A program made the translations under genes and the position numbers. The notes below the pieces were generated by a model. That model was not told the DNA's origin and did no database searches. It saw only the letters and a list, made by a program, of their open reading frames with translations. From positions 191,685 through 255,684 of the forward strand of contig NZ_LMSH01000001.1 of assembly GCF_001428365.1 (NCBI RefSeq): a stretch of 64,000 nucleotides of DNA, read 5' to 3'. The DNA comes from Arthrobacter sp. Soil763. Lineage in GTDB: Bacteria; Actinomycetota; Actinomycetes; Actinomycetales; Micrococcaceae. Of this stretch, positions 1 to 8,041 are shown piece after piece (the first letter of the stretch is position 1; every line of letters starts with the position of its first letter).

Positions 1-645
1 GCCGCGGGCCTGGACGCGCCCAGCGCCGGAAACGTCCAGATCGACGGAACCGACGTCCGGGGCGTGGACCCGCGCTGCGCCTTCGCCTTTCAGGAACCGC
101 GTCTGCTGCCGTGGCACACCCTGCAGGCCAACATCGCCATCGGGCTGCCGCCGGGGCTCAGCGCCCGCGACGGCAAAGCCAAGGTAGCCCGGCTCCTGGA
201 CCTCGTCGGCCTGCAGGACTTCGCCAAGCACCGGCCGCGCGAGGTCTCCGGCGGCATGGCCCAGCGCGCTTCCCTGGCCCGCGCCTTGGCCCGCAACCCC
301 GGCGTGCTGCTGCTCGACGAGCCGTTCGGGGCACTCGATGCCCTGACCCGGGTCAAGATGCAGGACCTGCTGCTGGAGGTCCACCGGGCGGAGCCGACCA
401 CAGTGCTGCTCGTGACCCACGACGTCGACGAGGCGCTCCAGCTGGCCGACCGCATCATCGTCCTCGGCAAAGAATCCGCCCCGGAGGTCGGCGGCCCGGG
501 CGCTGCAACCGAAGCAGAAGCCGCGGGTGCCACGATTGTGCGCAGTGTCGTCGTCCCCGGCGAACGTCCCCGCGACCGGGCCTCGGCCGAGCTGGCCCGA
601 ATGCGGGCCTCGCTGCTGGCCAGCCTCGGCGTCGACGGCCACTAG
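1..645 (+). CDS. ssuB: ABC transporter ATP-binding protein, sulfonate/taurine type (5' end outside window)
   Basis: This is the ATPase of an importer, cytoplasmic and paired with the permease at 1854. The frame is open from base 1, so the N-terminus and Walker A lie upstream of the window. Visible in order are a Q-loop (FQEPRLLPW), the ABC signature (SGGMAQR), Walker B with D-loop (LLLDEPFGALD) and the H-loop (LLVTHDVDEA). The FQEPRLLPW form is typical of the SsuB/TauB/nitrate branch. The C-terminal tail after residue 160 of the visible part is Ala/Glu-rich. It is the first visible gene of a sulfur operon; 147 bp separate it from the binding protein. The sulfonate assignment leans on the neighbours, and nitrate or another organic anion cannot be excluded from this subunit alone. 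Confidence 0.88.
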   Translation, partial: AAGLDAPSAGNVQIDGTDVRGVDPRCAFAFQEPRLLPWHTLQANIAIGLPPGLSARDGKAKVARLLDLVGLQDFAKHRPREVSGGMAQRASLARALARNPGVLLLDEPFGALDALTRVKMQDLLLEVHRAEPTTVLLVTHDVDEALQLADRIIVLGKESAPEVGGPGAATEAEAAGATIVRSVVVPGERPRDRASAELARMRASLLASLGVDGH

Positions 646-792
646 CCCCTCCCCGGCTCACCTCCGGACCCGCCGGGCTCTGCACACGCCGCTGCCCGGT
701 CGGCACCCGCCGCCCGGCCCGGCCGCTGCATCCCGGACACCCCGTTCTTCCTGATCATCCGCACCGTTCGCACGTTTCCCTAAGGACCCACC

Positions 793-1854
793 ATGCCTTT
801 CGCCCGCACCGCTACCCGCACCACCACCCGCCGCTCCCTGCTCACGGCCGCCGCCGTTTCCGCCGCCCTGGTCCTCACGGGCTGCGTCGCCGGTGAGGGA
901 TCGGGCAAGCCCGCCGCAGCCGGCACCGCCGGCGCCGCGGGCGGTGCCACGCTGAACATCGACTTCGCCACGTACAACCCGCTGAGCCTCGTGATCAAGA
1001 AGAAGGGCTGGCTGGAGACGGCGCTGAAGGACCAGGGCGTCACCGTCAACTGGGTCCAGTCCGCCGGGTCCAACAAGGCCAACGAAGCGCTCCGTTCCGG
1101 CGCCGTCGACGTCGGATCCACCGCCGGTTCCGCCGCGCTGCTGGCCAAGGCCAACGGCTCGCCGATCAAGACCATCGATATCTTCTCCCAGCCCGAGTGG
1201 GCCGCCCTGGTCACCAAGCCGGACTCCGGCATCACCAAAGTGGCGGACCTGAAGGGCAAGTCCGTGGCCGCCACCAAGGGCACCGACCCGTACTTCTTCC
1301 TGCTGCAGTCCCTGTCCGAGGCCGGCCTCTCCGCAAAGGACGTCACGGTCCAGAATCTGCAGCACGCCGACGGCCGCACCGCGCTGGAAAACGGTTCCGT
1401 GGACGCGTGGTCCGGTCTGGACCCGATCATGGCCGGGGCGGAGCAGAAGGGCGCCAAGCTGTTCTACCGCAACCTCTCCTTCAACACCTACGGCTTCCTC
1501 AACGCGACCGAGTCGTTCCTGAAGGACAAGCCGGCGCAGGCCCAGGCCGTCGTCAATGCCTACGAGAAGGCCCGCGCCTGGGCCGCCGCGAACCCGGACG
1601 AGACCGCCCGGATCCTGGCCGATGCCGCCGGGCTGGACCTGGCCGTCGCCAAGACCGTGGTGCTGCAGCGCAGCAACCTCGACGTCGACCCGGCACCGGG
1701 CGAAGCCCAGCGCAAGGTCCTCGCCAAGATCGGTCCGAGCTTTGTGGAGACCGGGGATGTGGCGAGCCAGAAGCAGATCGACGACGCCGTCGCTTCCCTT
1801 CTCGATGACTCGCTGGTGAAGAAGGCGGACGCCTCCGCCATCAAGGATTCCTGA
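793..1854 (+). CDS. ssuA: ABC transporter substrate-binding lipoprotein (SsuA family)
   Basis: Periplasmic-type solute-binding lipoprotein of the aliphatic sulfonate family, 353 aa. The N-terminus has a double arginine (residues 13-14), a hydrophobic stretch and a lipobox LTGC with Cys31, so it should be lipid-anchored outside the membrane; the RRSLL pattern leaves Tat export possible. The mature part carries the NMT1/SsuA-type features: an early glycine-rich turn around GAVDVGSTAGSAALLAKANG, then DLKGKSVAATKGTD, then a DAWSGLDP segment. The ATG at 793 follows a purine-rich AAGGACC. The stop TGA overlaps the permease start by one base (TGATG), so the two are translationally coupled. The exact ligand cannot be read; SfnG downstream suggests sulfones or short sulfonates. 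Confidence 0.88.
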   Translation: MPFARTATRTTTRRSLLTAAAVSAALVLTGCVAGEGSGKPAAAGTAGAAGGATLNIDFATYNPLSLVIKKKGWLETALKDQGVTVNWVQSAGSNKANEALRSGAVDVGSTAGSAALLAKANGSPIKTIDIFSQPEWAALVTKPDSGITKVADLKGKSVAATKGTDPYFFLLQSLSEAGLSAKDVTVQNLQHADGRTALENGSVDAWSGLDPIMAGAEQKGAKLFYRNLSFNTYGFLNATESFLKDKPAQAQAVVNAYEKARAWAAANPDETARILADAAGLDLAVAKTVVLQRSNLDVDPAPGEAQRKVLAKIGPSFVETGDVASQKQIDDAVASLLDDSLVKKADASAIKDS

Positions 1855-2765
1855 TGCCCCGCCTCGGAAATACCTTGCCCACCGGCACCAGTGTTGCGGA
1901 CGGACGCGCTGCAGCCGTCCCCGCAACTCCAGCAGGCGCCGCCCGGCCGGACTCGCCCGTTACGGGCGGGCCCGGAACCCCGGCGAACGGATGGTCCCCC
2001 GCCGGGATCCTGTCCCACGGCTGGGCGCGCCTGCTCCTTGGACTGATCCTGCCCGCTGCCGTGCTGGCAGCCTGGCAGCTGTCCACCGCTGCCGGACTGT
2101 TCAGCGTGGTCCAGCTCCCGCCCCCGGCGATGGTGCTGGACGCCGGACTCGATCTGATCCAGCGCGGCCAGCTTGGCCAGCACATCGCCATCTCCACCCA
2201 GCGCGTGCTGATCGGCTTCGCGGCCGGTGCCGCCCTGGGCCTGGTGCTCGGGTCACTGGTAGGGCTGTCCCGGGTGGCCGACGCGCTGCTGGCGCCGACG
2301 ATCGGTGCCCTGCGCGCCGTCCCGTCCCTGGCCTGGGTGCCGCTGCTGATCCTCTGGATGAAGATCGGCGAGGACTCCAAGGTCACCCTGATCCTGATCG
2401 GTGCGTTCTTCCCGGTCTTCACCACGGTCTCCCTGGCCCTGCGCCATGTGGACCGGAACCTGGTCGAGGCCGCCCGCGCCTTCGGCCTCAAGGGCGTGAA
2501 ACTGCTGACCACGGTCCAGCTCCCGGCCGTCGTGCCTGCGGTCTTCTCCGGGCTCCGGCTGGCCCTGGCCCAGGCGTGGCTGTTCCTGGTGGCCGCGGAA
2601 CTGATCGCCTCCTCGATGGGCCTGGGCTTCCTGCTCACGGACTCGCAGAACAACGGCCGCACGGACCGGCTCCTGCTCGCCATCGTGCTGCTCGCCGTGA
2701 TCGGCAAAATCACCGATGCCCTGCTGGGCCTGGCGGAAAAGTGGGCGGTGAAACGATGGGCGTGA
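1854..2765 (+). CDS. ssuC: ABC transporter permease, SsuC/TauC type
   Basis: Inner-membrane permease of the importer, 303 aa, with about six hydrophobic segments from residue 60 onward. The cytoplasmic coupling (EAA) loop is clear around residues 203-225 (EAARAFGLKGVK, then a QLPAVVP turn), which is where the ATPase docks. The first 45 residues are Pro/Ala-rich and hydrophilic, an N-terminal extension often seen in actinobacterial members. The start ATG overlaps the ssuA stop by one base. Its own 3' end overlaps the next gene by 10 bp (ATG at 2756 inside the last codons), so permease and acyl-CoA synthetase are translated as one coupled unit. Confidence 0.9.
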   Translation: MPRLGNTLPTGTSVADGRAAAVPATPAGAARPDSPVTGGPGTPANGWSPAGILSHGWARLLLGLILPAAVLAAWQLSTAAGLFSVVQLPPPAMVLDAGLDLIQRGQLGQHIAISTQRVLIGFAAGAALGLVLGSLVGLSRVADALLAPTIGALRAVPSLAWVPLLILWMKIGEDSKVTLILIGAFFPVFTTVSLALRHVDRNLVEAARAFGLKGVKLLTTVQLPAVVPAVFSGLRLALAQAWLFLVAAELIASSMGLGFLLTDSQNNGRTDRLLLAIVLLAVIGKITDALLGLAEKWAVKRWA

Positions 2766-4795
2766 CACTGCCTGAGACCGTGACGCCGGCCCCGCTGAAG
2801 AATGCCCCGGATACAGACGCCGAACGCATCGCGTTCTGGGAAGAGGCCGCCCTGCGGCTGGACTGGCAGGACCCGCCGGGCGGATCGTCCGGCGCCCGCA
2901 AACCCTGGCGCACCGCACACCGCCTCGTTCCGGCGGATCCGCAGGCCGGCACGGGACCGGAGATCAGCTGGTTCGACGGCGGAAAGCTCAACGTCGCCTA
3001 CAACTGCGTCGACCGCCATGTAGCGGCGGGACGCGGGGACAAGGTGGCGCTGCACTTCGAGGGCGAACCGGGCGACCGCCGCACCATCACCTACGCGCAG
3101 CTGCAGCGAGAGGTCGCAAAGGCCGCCAATGCCCTGCTGGACCTCGGCATCGGCAAGGGCGACCGGGTGGTCATCTACCTGCCCGTGATCCCCGAAACCG
3201 TGGTCATCACCCTCGCCGTGGCGCGGATCGGCGCGGTCCACTCGCTTGTGTTCGGCGGGTTCTCCGCCGAGGCGCTGAAGTTCCGGGTCGAGGACACCGG
3301 CGCCAAGCTGCTGGTGACCACCGACGGGCAGTTCCGCCGCGGCACCGCGGTCCCGGTGAAGGCCAACGCCGACGCCGCCGTCGCCGGGGACAACGCGGTC
3401 GAGCACGTGCTTGTGGTCAACCGCACCACCGCGCCCGAAGACCTGGACAGCGTCCCGATGGCGCCGGGCCGCGACGTGTGGTGGCACGACGCCGTCGGGC
3501 GGGCCTCCGACGTCCACGACGCCGAGGCGTTCGACGCCGAGACGCCGCTGTTCATCATGTACACCTCCGGAACCACCGGGAAGCCCAAGGGCCTGGTCCA
3601 CACCTCCGGCGGCTACCTGACGCAGGCGTCCTGGAGCTTCGAGCATCTCTTCAGCCACCCGGACCCGGACCTGCGCGAGCACGACGTCCACTGGTGCACC
3701 GCGGACCTGGCCTGGGTCACCGCCCACACCTACGAGCTCTACGGACCGCTCTCCAACGGCGCCACCCAGGTGATCTTCGAGGGCACGCCGAACACCCCGC
3801 ATCCGGGCCGGCACTTCGAAATCATCGAACGCTACCGGGTCACGCAGTACTACACCGCGCCCACCTTGGTCCGGTCGCTGATGGGCTGGTTCCCGGACGG
3901 CGTCCCCGCCGACTACGACCTGTCGTCCATCCGCCTGCTCGGCACCGTCGGCGAGGCCGTCAATCCCGAGGCCTGGCGCTGGCTCCGGGACAACGTGGGC
4001 GGCGGCACCGCCCCGGTGGTGGACACCTGGTGGCAGTCCGAGACCGGCGCCACGATCCTCTCCCCCGCCCCGACCGACACCGCGTTCAAGCCCGGCTGCG
4101 CCGCCCGGCCGCTGCCCGGCGTCGGCGCCCGGATCGTGGACGAGGCCGGCGCCCCGGTTCCGCCCGGCGTGCAGGGTTTCATCGTGGTGGACGCTCCGGG
4201 CCCGGCGATCGCCCGGACGGTTTGGGGCAACCCGCAGCGCTACTACGACTCGTACTGGCGCCAGTACGCGGAGCAGGGCTGGTTCCTTGCCGGCGACGGC
4301 GCCAAGTACGACGACGACGGCGACATCTGGATCCTGGGGCGGGTCGACGACACCCTCAACGTCTCCGGGCACCTGCTCTCGACGATCGAGATCGAATCCG
4401 CCCTCGTCTCGCACCCGGACGTGGTGGAGGCCGGCGTCTGCCCGGTCGCCGACCCGAAGACCGGCCACGCGATCGTCGCGTTCGTGGTTCCCACCCGCCC
4501 CCTACCCTCGCAAGCTCGGGCAGGGAACCCTGCGGGCGTGGGCCCAAACTCATTTGCTGAGGAACTGCGGAACCACGTCGCGAAGGCGATAGGGCCGATC
4601 GCGAAGCCGCGCGACGTCGTCGTCGTTCCTGATGTGCCGAAGACCCGCAGCGGCAAGATCATGCGACGGCTGCTGACGCAGCTGTTCGAGGGCAGCGACC
4701 TCGGCGACACCACCTCCCTGCAGAACGAGCCCTCCATCGCCGGCATCCAAACCGTCCTGCGTGAACGCAACACCACCGAAACACCCCAGAAGTAA
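2756..4795 (+). CDS. acs: AMP-forming acetyl-CoA synthetase-like acyl-CoA ligase
   Basis: Activates acetate or a close carboxylic acid to its CoA thioester via an acyl-adenylate; cytoplasmic, 679 aa, close to the usual Acs length. Signature motifs: P-loop YTSGTTGKPKG near residue 268, the TWWQSETGA block near 424, the hinge/ATP region GRVDDTLNVSGH, and the C-terminal [11 protein letters not shown] with the catalytic lysine near 633. The WWQ(S)ETG form favours true acetyl/propionyl-CoA synthetases. I chose the ATG at 2756 because it starts just before the Acs N-terminal domain and overlaps ssuC. Oddity: residues about 580-600 are an insertion (PLPSQARAGNPAGVGPNS) encoded by a GC-rich hairpin (see repeat at 4498-4525). 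An acetyl-CoA synthetase between a transporter and SfnG is unusual. Confidence 0.9.
   Translation: MGVTLPETVTPAPLKNAPDTDAERIAFWEEAALRLDWQDPPGGSSGARKPWRTAHRLVPADPQAGTGPEISWFDGGKLNVAYNCVDRHVAAGRGDKVALHFEGEPGDRRTITYAQLQREVAKAANALLDLGIGKGDRVVIYLPVIPETVVITLAVARIGAVHSLVFGGFSAEALKFRVEDTGAKLLVTTDGQFRRGTAVPVKANADAAVAGDNAVEHVLVVNRTTAPEDLDSVPMAPGRDVWWHDAVGRASDVHDAEAFDAETPLFIMYTSGTTGKPKGLVHTSGGYLTQASWSFEHLFSHPDPDLREHDVHWCTADLAWVTAHTYELYGPLSNGATQVIFEGTPNTPHPGRHFEIIERYRVTQYYTAPTLVRSLMGWFPDGVPADYDLSSIRLLGTVGEAVNPEAWRWLRDNVGGGTAPVVDTWWQSETGATILSPAPTDTAFKPGCAARPLPGVGARIVDEAGAPVPPGVQGFIVVDAPGPAIARTVWGNPQRYYDSYWRQYAEQGWFLAGDGAKYDDDGDIWILGRVDDTLNVSGHLLSTIEIESALVSHPDVVEAGVCPVADPKTGHAIVAFVVPTRPLPSQARAGNPAGVGPNSFAEELRNHVAKAIGPIAKPRDVVVVPDVPKTRSGKIMRRLLTQLFEGSDLGDTTSLQNEPSIAGIQTVLRERNTTETPQK
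4498..4525. repeat. Short palindromic (REP-like) element inside the acs-like gene
   Basis: An imperfect hairpin, with arms CCCTACCC (4500-4507) and GGGCAGGG (4518-4525) around a core CTCGCAAGCTC (4507-4517). The reverse complement of that core, GAGCTTGCGAG, recurs exactly at 7369-7379 in the metY-like gene, again flanked by G/C arms. It lies in frame and adds residues in a loop before the C-terminal catalytic lysine segment of the ligase. Confidence 0.6.
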
Positions 4796-4804
4796 GGAAC
4801 CCCC

Positions 4805-5998
4805 ATGACTGACATCAGCAGCGTCGCCCGTCTTTCCGAACCGCTCAAGTTCGCCTACTGGGTCCCCAACGTCTCCGGCGGCCTCGTGGTCTCCACCATC
4901 GAACAGCGCACCGGCTGGGACTTCGACTACAACAAGAAGCTGGCCCGGATCGCGGAGGACTCCGGCTTCGAGTACGCCCTGACCCAGACCCGCTACGCGG
5001 CCTCCTACGGCGCGGACAAGCAGCACGAGGCCACCTCGTTCAGCCTCGGCCTGCTGGCCGCGACCGAGCGGCTGAAGGTCATCGCCGCCGTCCACCCCGG
5101 CATGTGGCACCCCGGCGTGCTGGCGAAGTACCTGATCACCGCGGACCACATCTCCAACGGCCGCGCCGCCGTAAACATCGTCTCCGGCTGGCTCAAGGCA
5201 GAGTTCGAAAACTTCGGCCTCGAATGGCTCGAACACGACGAGCGGTACGTCCGCACCGAGGAGTTCATCCGGGTGCTCCGCGGCCTGCTGACCGAGAAGA
5301 ACTTCAGCCAGTCCGGCAAGTACTACAACATCAACGACTTCACCCTGCAGCCGGCCCCCGTGGACGTTCCGGGCCGGGCGCACCCGGAGATCTTCTTTGG
5401 CGGGAACTCCACCGCCGCGCAGGCCACGGCCGGCCGGGTCGCGGACTGGTACTTCTCCAACGGCAAGGACCTTGACGGCTTCAAGGAGAACATCGCCGGC
5501 GTCGTGGCCTCCGCATCCGAGGCCGGACGCGGCACCGGTGGCGCGCTGGCGTCGCCCCGATTCGGCCTGAACGGCTTCGTCATCGCCCGGGACTCCGAGA
5601 AGGAGGCCCGCGAGACCCTCCGCGAGATCGTCGCGAAGGCCCACAAACCCGCCGTCGAAGGCTTCCGCGACGCCGTCCAGGAGGCCGGCGCGTCCACCAA
5701 GGACGGCAAGGGCATGTGGGCCGACTCCAGTTTCGAGGACCTGATCCAGTACAACGACGGCTTCAAGACCCAGCTCATCGGCACCCCGGAGCAGATCGCG
5801 GAACGGATCGTCGAATACAAGAAGATCGGCGTGAACCTGCTCCTGACCTGCTACCTGCACTTCCAGGAGGAGGTGGCAGCGTTCGGCAAGGACGTCCTGC
5901 CGATCGTGCGCGAACTCGAGGCCGACCTCGCCCGCAAGCACGGCACCGAACTGGACCTGTCCGCCACCCCTGCCACCAAGATTGAGGTAAACGCATAA
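4805..5998 (+). CDS. sfnG: FMNH2-dependent dimethylsulfone monooxygenase (SfnG family)
   Basis: Luciferase-like two-component flavin monooxygenase, 397 aa. The family oxidises dimethylsulfone to methanesulfinate with FMNH2 and O2, giving access to organic sulfur under sulfate limitation. The N-terminal block PLKFAYWVPNVSGGLVVS and the following EQRTGWDFDYNKKLARIAE are characteristic of SfnG, followed by NIVSGWLKAEFENFG, WLEHDERYVRTEEF and GKYYNINDF; these separate it from SsuD alkanesulfonate monooxygenases. The ATG at 4805 follows AAGGAA, which overlaps the acs stop region. The stop overlaps the next ATG by one base. No NAD(P)H:FMN reductase is in the window, so reduced flavin must come from elsewhere. 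Substrate could be another sulfone or sulfonate. Confidence 0.88.
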   Translation: MTDISSVARLSEPLKFAYWVPNVSGGLVVSTIEQRTGWDFDYNKKLARIAEDSGFEYALTQTRYAASYGADKQHEATSFSLGLLAATERLKVIAAVHPGMWHPGVLAKYLITADHISNGRAAVNIVSGWLKAEFENFGLEWLEHDERYVRTEEFIRVLRGLLTEKNFSQSGKYYNINDFTLQPAPVDVPGRAHPEIFFGGNSTAAQATAGRVADWYFSNGKDLDGFKENIAGVVASASEAGRGTGGALASPRFGLNGFVIARDSEKEARETLREIVAKAHKPAVEGFRDAVQEAGASTKDGKGMWADSSFEDLIQYNDGFKTQLIGTPEQIAERIVEYKKIGVNLLLTCYLHFQEEVAAFGKDVLPIVRELEADLARKHGTELDLSATPATKIEVNA

Positions 5999-7455
5999 TG
6001 GCCGACCGTACCTTCGGGTTCCGCACCCGCGCCCTGCATGCCGGGGGCACCCCCGACGCCGAGCACGGCGCCCGTGCGGTGCCGATCTACCAAACCACCT
6101 CGTTCGTGTTCAAGGACACCCAGGACGCGGCCAATCTCTTCGCCCTGCAGAAGTACGGCAACATCTACTCCCGGATCGGCAACCCCACGGTCGCCGCGTT
6201 CGAGGAGCGCGTCGCGTCCCTCGACGGCGGCATCGGCGCGGTCGCCGCCTCCTCCGGCATGGCCGCGGAGTTCGTCACCTTCGCCGCGCTCACCCAGGCC
6301 GGCGACCACCTCGTGGCCTCCTCCCAGCTGTACGGCGGCACCGTGACCCAGCTGGACGTCACGCTGCGCCGCTTCGGGGTGGACACAACCTTCGTGCCCG
6401 GCACCGACCCGGCGGACTACGCCGCCGCCATCCGCGAGAACACCAAGGCGATCTTCGTCGAGGTGGTGGCCAACCCCTCCTCCGAGGTCCAGGACCTCGC
6501 CGGGCTGGCGAAGGTGGCGCACGAAGCCGGCATCCCGCTCGTCGTCGACGCCACCCTGAGCACCCCGTACCTGGTGCGGCCGATCGAGCACGGCGCGGAC
6601 ATCGTGATCCACTCCGCCACCAAGTTCCTGGGCGGGCACGGCACCACCCTCGGCGGCGTCGTCGTCGAAAGCGGGCGCTTCAACTGGGGCAACGGCAAGT
6701 TCCCCACCATGACCGAACCGGTGGCCTCCTACGGCAACGTCTCCTGGTGGGGGAACTTCGGCGAGTACGGTTTCCTCACCAAGCTGCGCTGCGAGCAGCT
6801 GCGCGACATCGGGCCGGCGCTCTCGCCGCAGTCCGCGTTCCAGCTGCTGCAGGGCGTCGAGACGCTCCCGCAGCGGCTCGACGAGCACCTAAAGAACGCC
6901 CAGGCCGTGGCCGAGTGGCTCGAAGCCGACGAGCGGGTGGCGTACGTGAACTACTCGGGCCTGCCCTCGCACCCGCATTTCGAGCGGGCCCGCAGGTACC
7001 TGCCGCTGGGACCGGGCTCGGTGTTCTCCTTCGGCGTGAAGGGCGGCCGGGCCGCGGGCCAGAAGTTCATTGAGTCCCTGCAGCTGGCCTCACACCTGGC
7101 CAACGTCGGCGACTCCCGGACCCTGGTGATCCACCCCGGCTCAACCACGCACCAGCAGCTGAGCCCCGAACAGCTCGAATCCGCGGGAGTGCCCGAAGAC
7201 CTGGTCCGGATCTCGGTGGGCCTCGAGGACATCGAGGACATCCTCTGGGACCTGGACCAGGCCCTGGACGCGGCATCGGACATGACGGCCGACGGTGTAT
7301 CCGCGGAAGCGGCGCATCGCGCCGCCGAGGAACGAGGCGGTGCAGTGACCGGCTCGGGGTCCCCGGAGGAGCTTGCGAGTCCGGGGGAAGCCGGGAACGC
7401 TAAGCCGCGTGCGGATGCATTGTCGGCCGCAGCGTGCACGATTGGAGCGAACTGA
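5998..7455 (+). CDS. metY: O-acetylhomoserine/O-acetylserine sulfhydrylase
   Basis: PLP enzyme of the Cys/Met metabolism family that makes homocysteine from O-acetylhomoserine and sulfide (or methionine from methanethiol). Start MADRTFGFRTRALHAG, YSRIGNPT, the PLP-lysine motif HSATKFLGGHG (Lys near residue 209) and SRTLVIHPGSTTHQQL are all typical of MetY. At 485 aa it is about 45 residues longer than usual. The surplus is a C-terminal tail after LDQALDAAS that is Ala/Gly/Glu-rich and contains a palindromic repeat (7358-7388) encoding EELASPGEAG. Coupled to sfnG upstream (1-bp overlap) and to the CoA-binding gene downstream (TGATG). In this operon it would capture sulfide, or possibly methanethiol, released from organosulfur compounds. 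Confidence 0.92.
   Translation: MADRTFGFRTRALHAGGTPDAEHGARAVPIYQTTSFVFKDTQDAANLFALQKYGNIYSRIGNPTVAAFEERVASLDGGIGAVAASSGMAAEFVTFAALTQAGDHLVASSQLYGGTVTQLDVTLRRFGVDTTFVPGTDPADYAAAIRENTKAIFVEVVANPSSEVQDLAGLAKVAHEAGIPLVVDATLSTPYLVRPIEHGADIVIHSATKFLGGHGTTLGGVVVESGRFNWGNGKFPTMTEPVASYGNVSWWGNFGEYGFLTKLRCEQLRDIGPALSPQSAFQLLQGVETLPQRLDEHLKNAQAVAEWLEADERVAYVNYSGLPSHPHFERARRYLPLGPGSVFSFGVKGGRAAGQKFIESLQLASHLANVGDSRTLVIHPGSTTHQQLSPEQLESAGVPEDLVRISVGLEDIEDILWDLDQALDAASDMTADGVSAEAAHRAAEERGGAVTGSGSPEELASPGEAGNAKPRADALSAAACTIGAN
7358..7388. repeat. Short palindromic (REP-like) element in the 3' end of metY
   Basis: Arms TCCCCGGA (7360-7367) and TCCGGGG (7380-7386) flank the core GAGCTTGCGAG (7369-7379), the exact reverse complement of the core in the acs-like gene at 4507-4517. 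The arms differ between the two copies but pair within each copy. It is read in frame as part of the C-terminal tail of MetY. Confidence 0.6.
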
Positions 7456-7949
7456 TGACTGTAGATACCCGCACCTGGACCGGACCGTCCGCGCCGGAAC
7501 GCCTGAACCTGTTGCGCCAGGCCAGGTCGATCGCCATCGTGGGTGCCTCGGACAAGCCGTCCCGGGCCAGCTACTTCGTGGCCACCTACCTGCAGTCCTC
7601 CACCCGCTACAAGGTGTACTTCGTGAACCCGGTGGTGAAGGAAATCCTGGGCGAACCCACGTACGCCTCGCTTGCCGACCTGCCGGAGAGCCCGGACATC
7701 GTCGATGTCTTCCGCAAACATGACGACCTGCCCGGGGTACTCGACGAGGCCATCGCCGCCGGCGCCAAGACCCTCTGGCTGCAGCTGGGTTCGTGGCACG
7801 AGGACGTCGCGAAGGAAGCCGAGGCGGCCGGGCTCGACGTCGTGATGGACCGCTGCGTCAAGATTGAGCATGCCCGTTTCCACGGCGGACTGCACCTGGC
7901 CGGCTTCGACACCGGAGTCATCTCCTCGAAACGGCAGGTCCTCGCCTAG
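7455..7949 (+). CDS. CoA-binding (Rossmann-fold, YccU-type) protein
   Basis: Small single-domain CoA-binding protein of 164 aa. It matches the CoA_binding family: RQARSIAIVGASDKPSRAS near the N-terminus (glycine-rich nucleotide loop), VYFVNPVVKEILG, and VVMDRCVKIEHARF near the end, the last a hallmark of the YccU/YneT group. These resemble the CoA-binding part of succinyl-CoA synthetase alpha but lack the phosphohistidine domain. Members often sit beside metY-type genes in actinobacteria; the biochemical role is not established. I chose the ATG at 7455 because it overlaps the metY stop (TGATG); a GTG at 7434 is an in-frame alternative adding seven residues. Last gene of the operon. Confidence 0.85.
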   Translation: MTVDTRTWTGPSAPERLNLLRQARSIAIVGASDKPSRASYFVATYLQSSTRYKVYFVNPVVKEILGEPTYASLADLPESPDIVDVFRKHDDLPGVLDEAIAAGAKTLWLQLGSWHEDVAKEAEAAGLDVVMDRCVKIEHARFHGGLHLAGFDTGVISSKRQVLA

Positions 7950-7964
7950 GCGCCTTGGCGGAAG

Positions 7965-8029
7965 CCAGCCAGCCCGCACTTCGTTGCCGTTCGAAGTTTC
8001 ACAACGGCAATGAACTGCGGGCTGGCTGG
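7965..8029. terminator. Large nested hairpin between convergent genes
   Basis: Perfect 14-bp outer stem (7965-7978 with 8016-8029), 5-nt unpaired stretches on each side, then a perfect 8-bp inner stem (TTGCCGTT 7984-7991 with AACGGCAA 8003-8010) and an 11-nt loop. It sits between the stops of the sulfur operon and the anti-sigma gene, so it could terminate both. There is no clear U-tract on either strand. Confidence 0.65.
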
Positions 8030-8041
8030 GTTAAACCGGCC

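Noticed and set aside
1841..4468. An 875-codon open frame on the minus strand opposite ssuC and the acs-like gene
   Set aside because: Composition is shadow-like (Gly/Val/Asp-rich, no hydrophobic core) and the plus strand holds two recognisable coupled genes.
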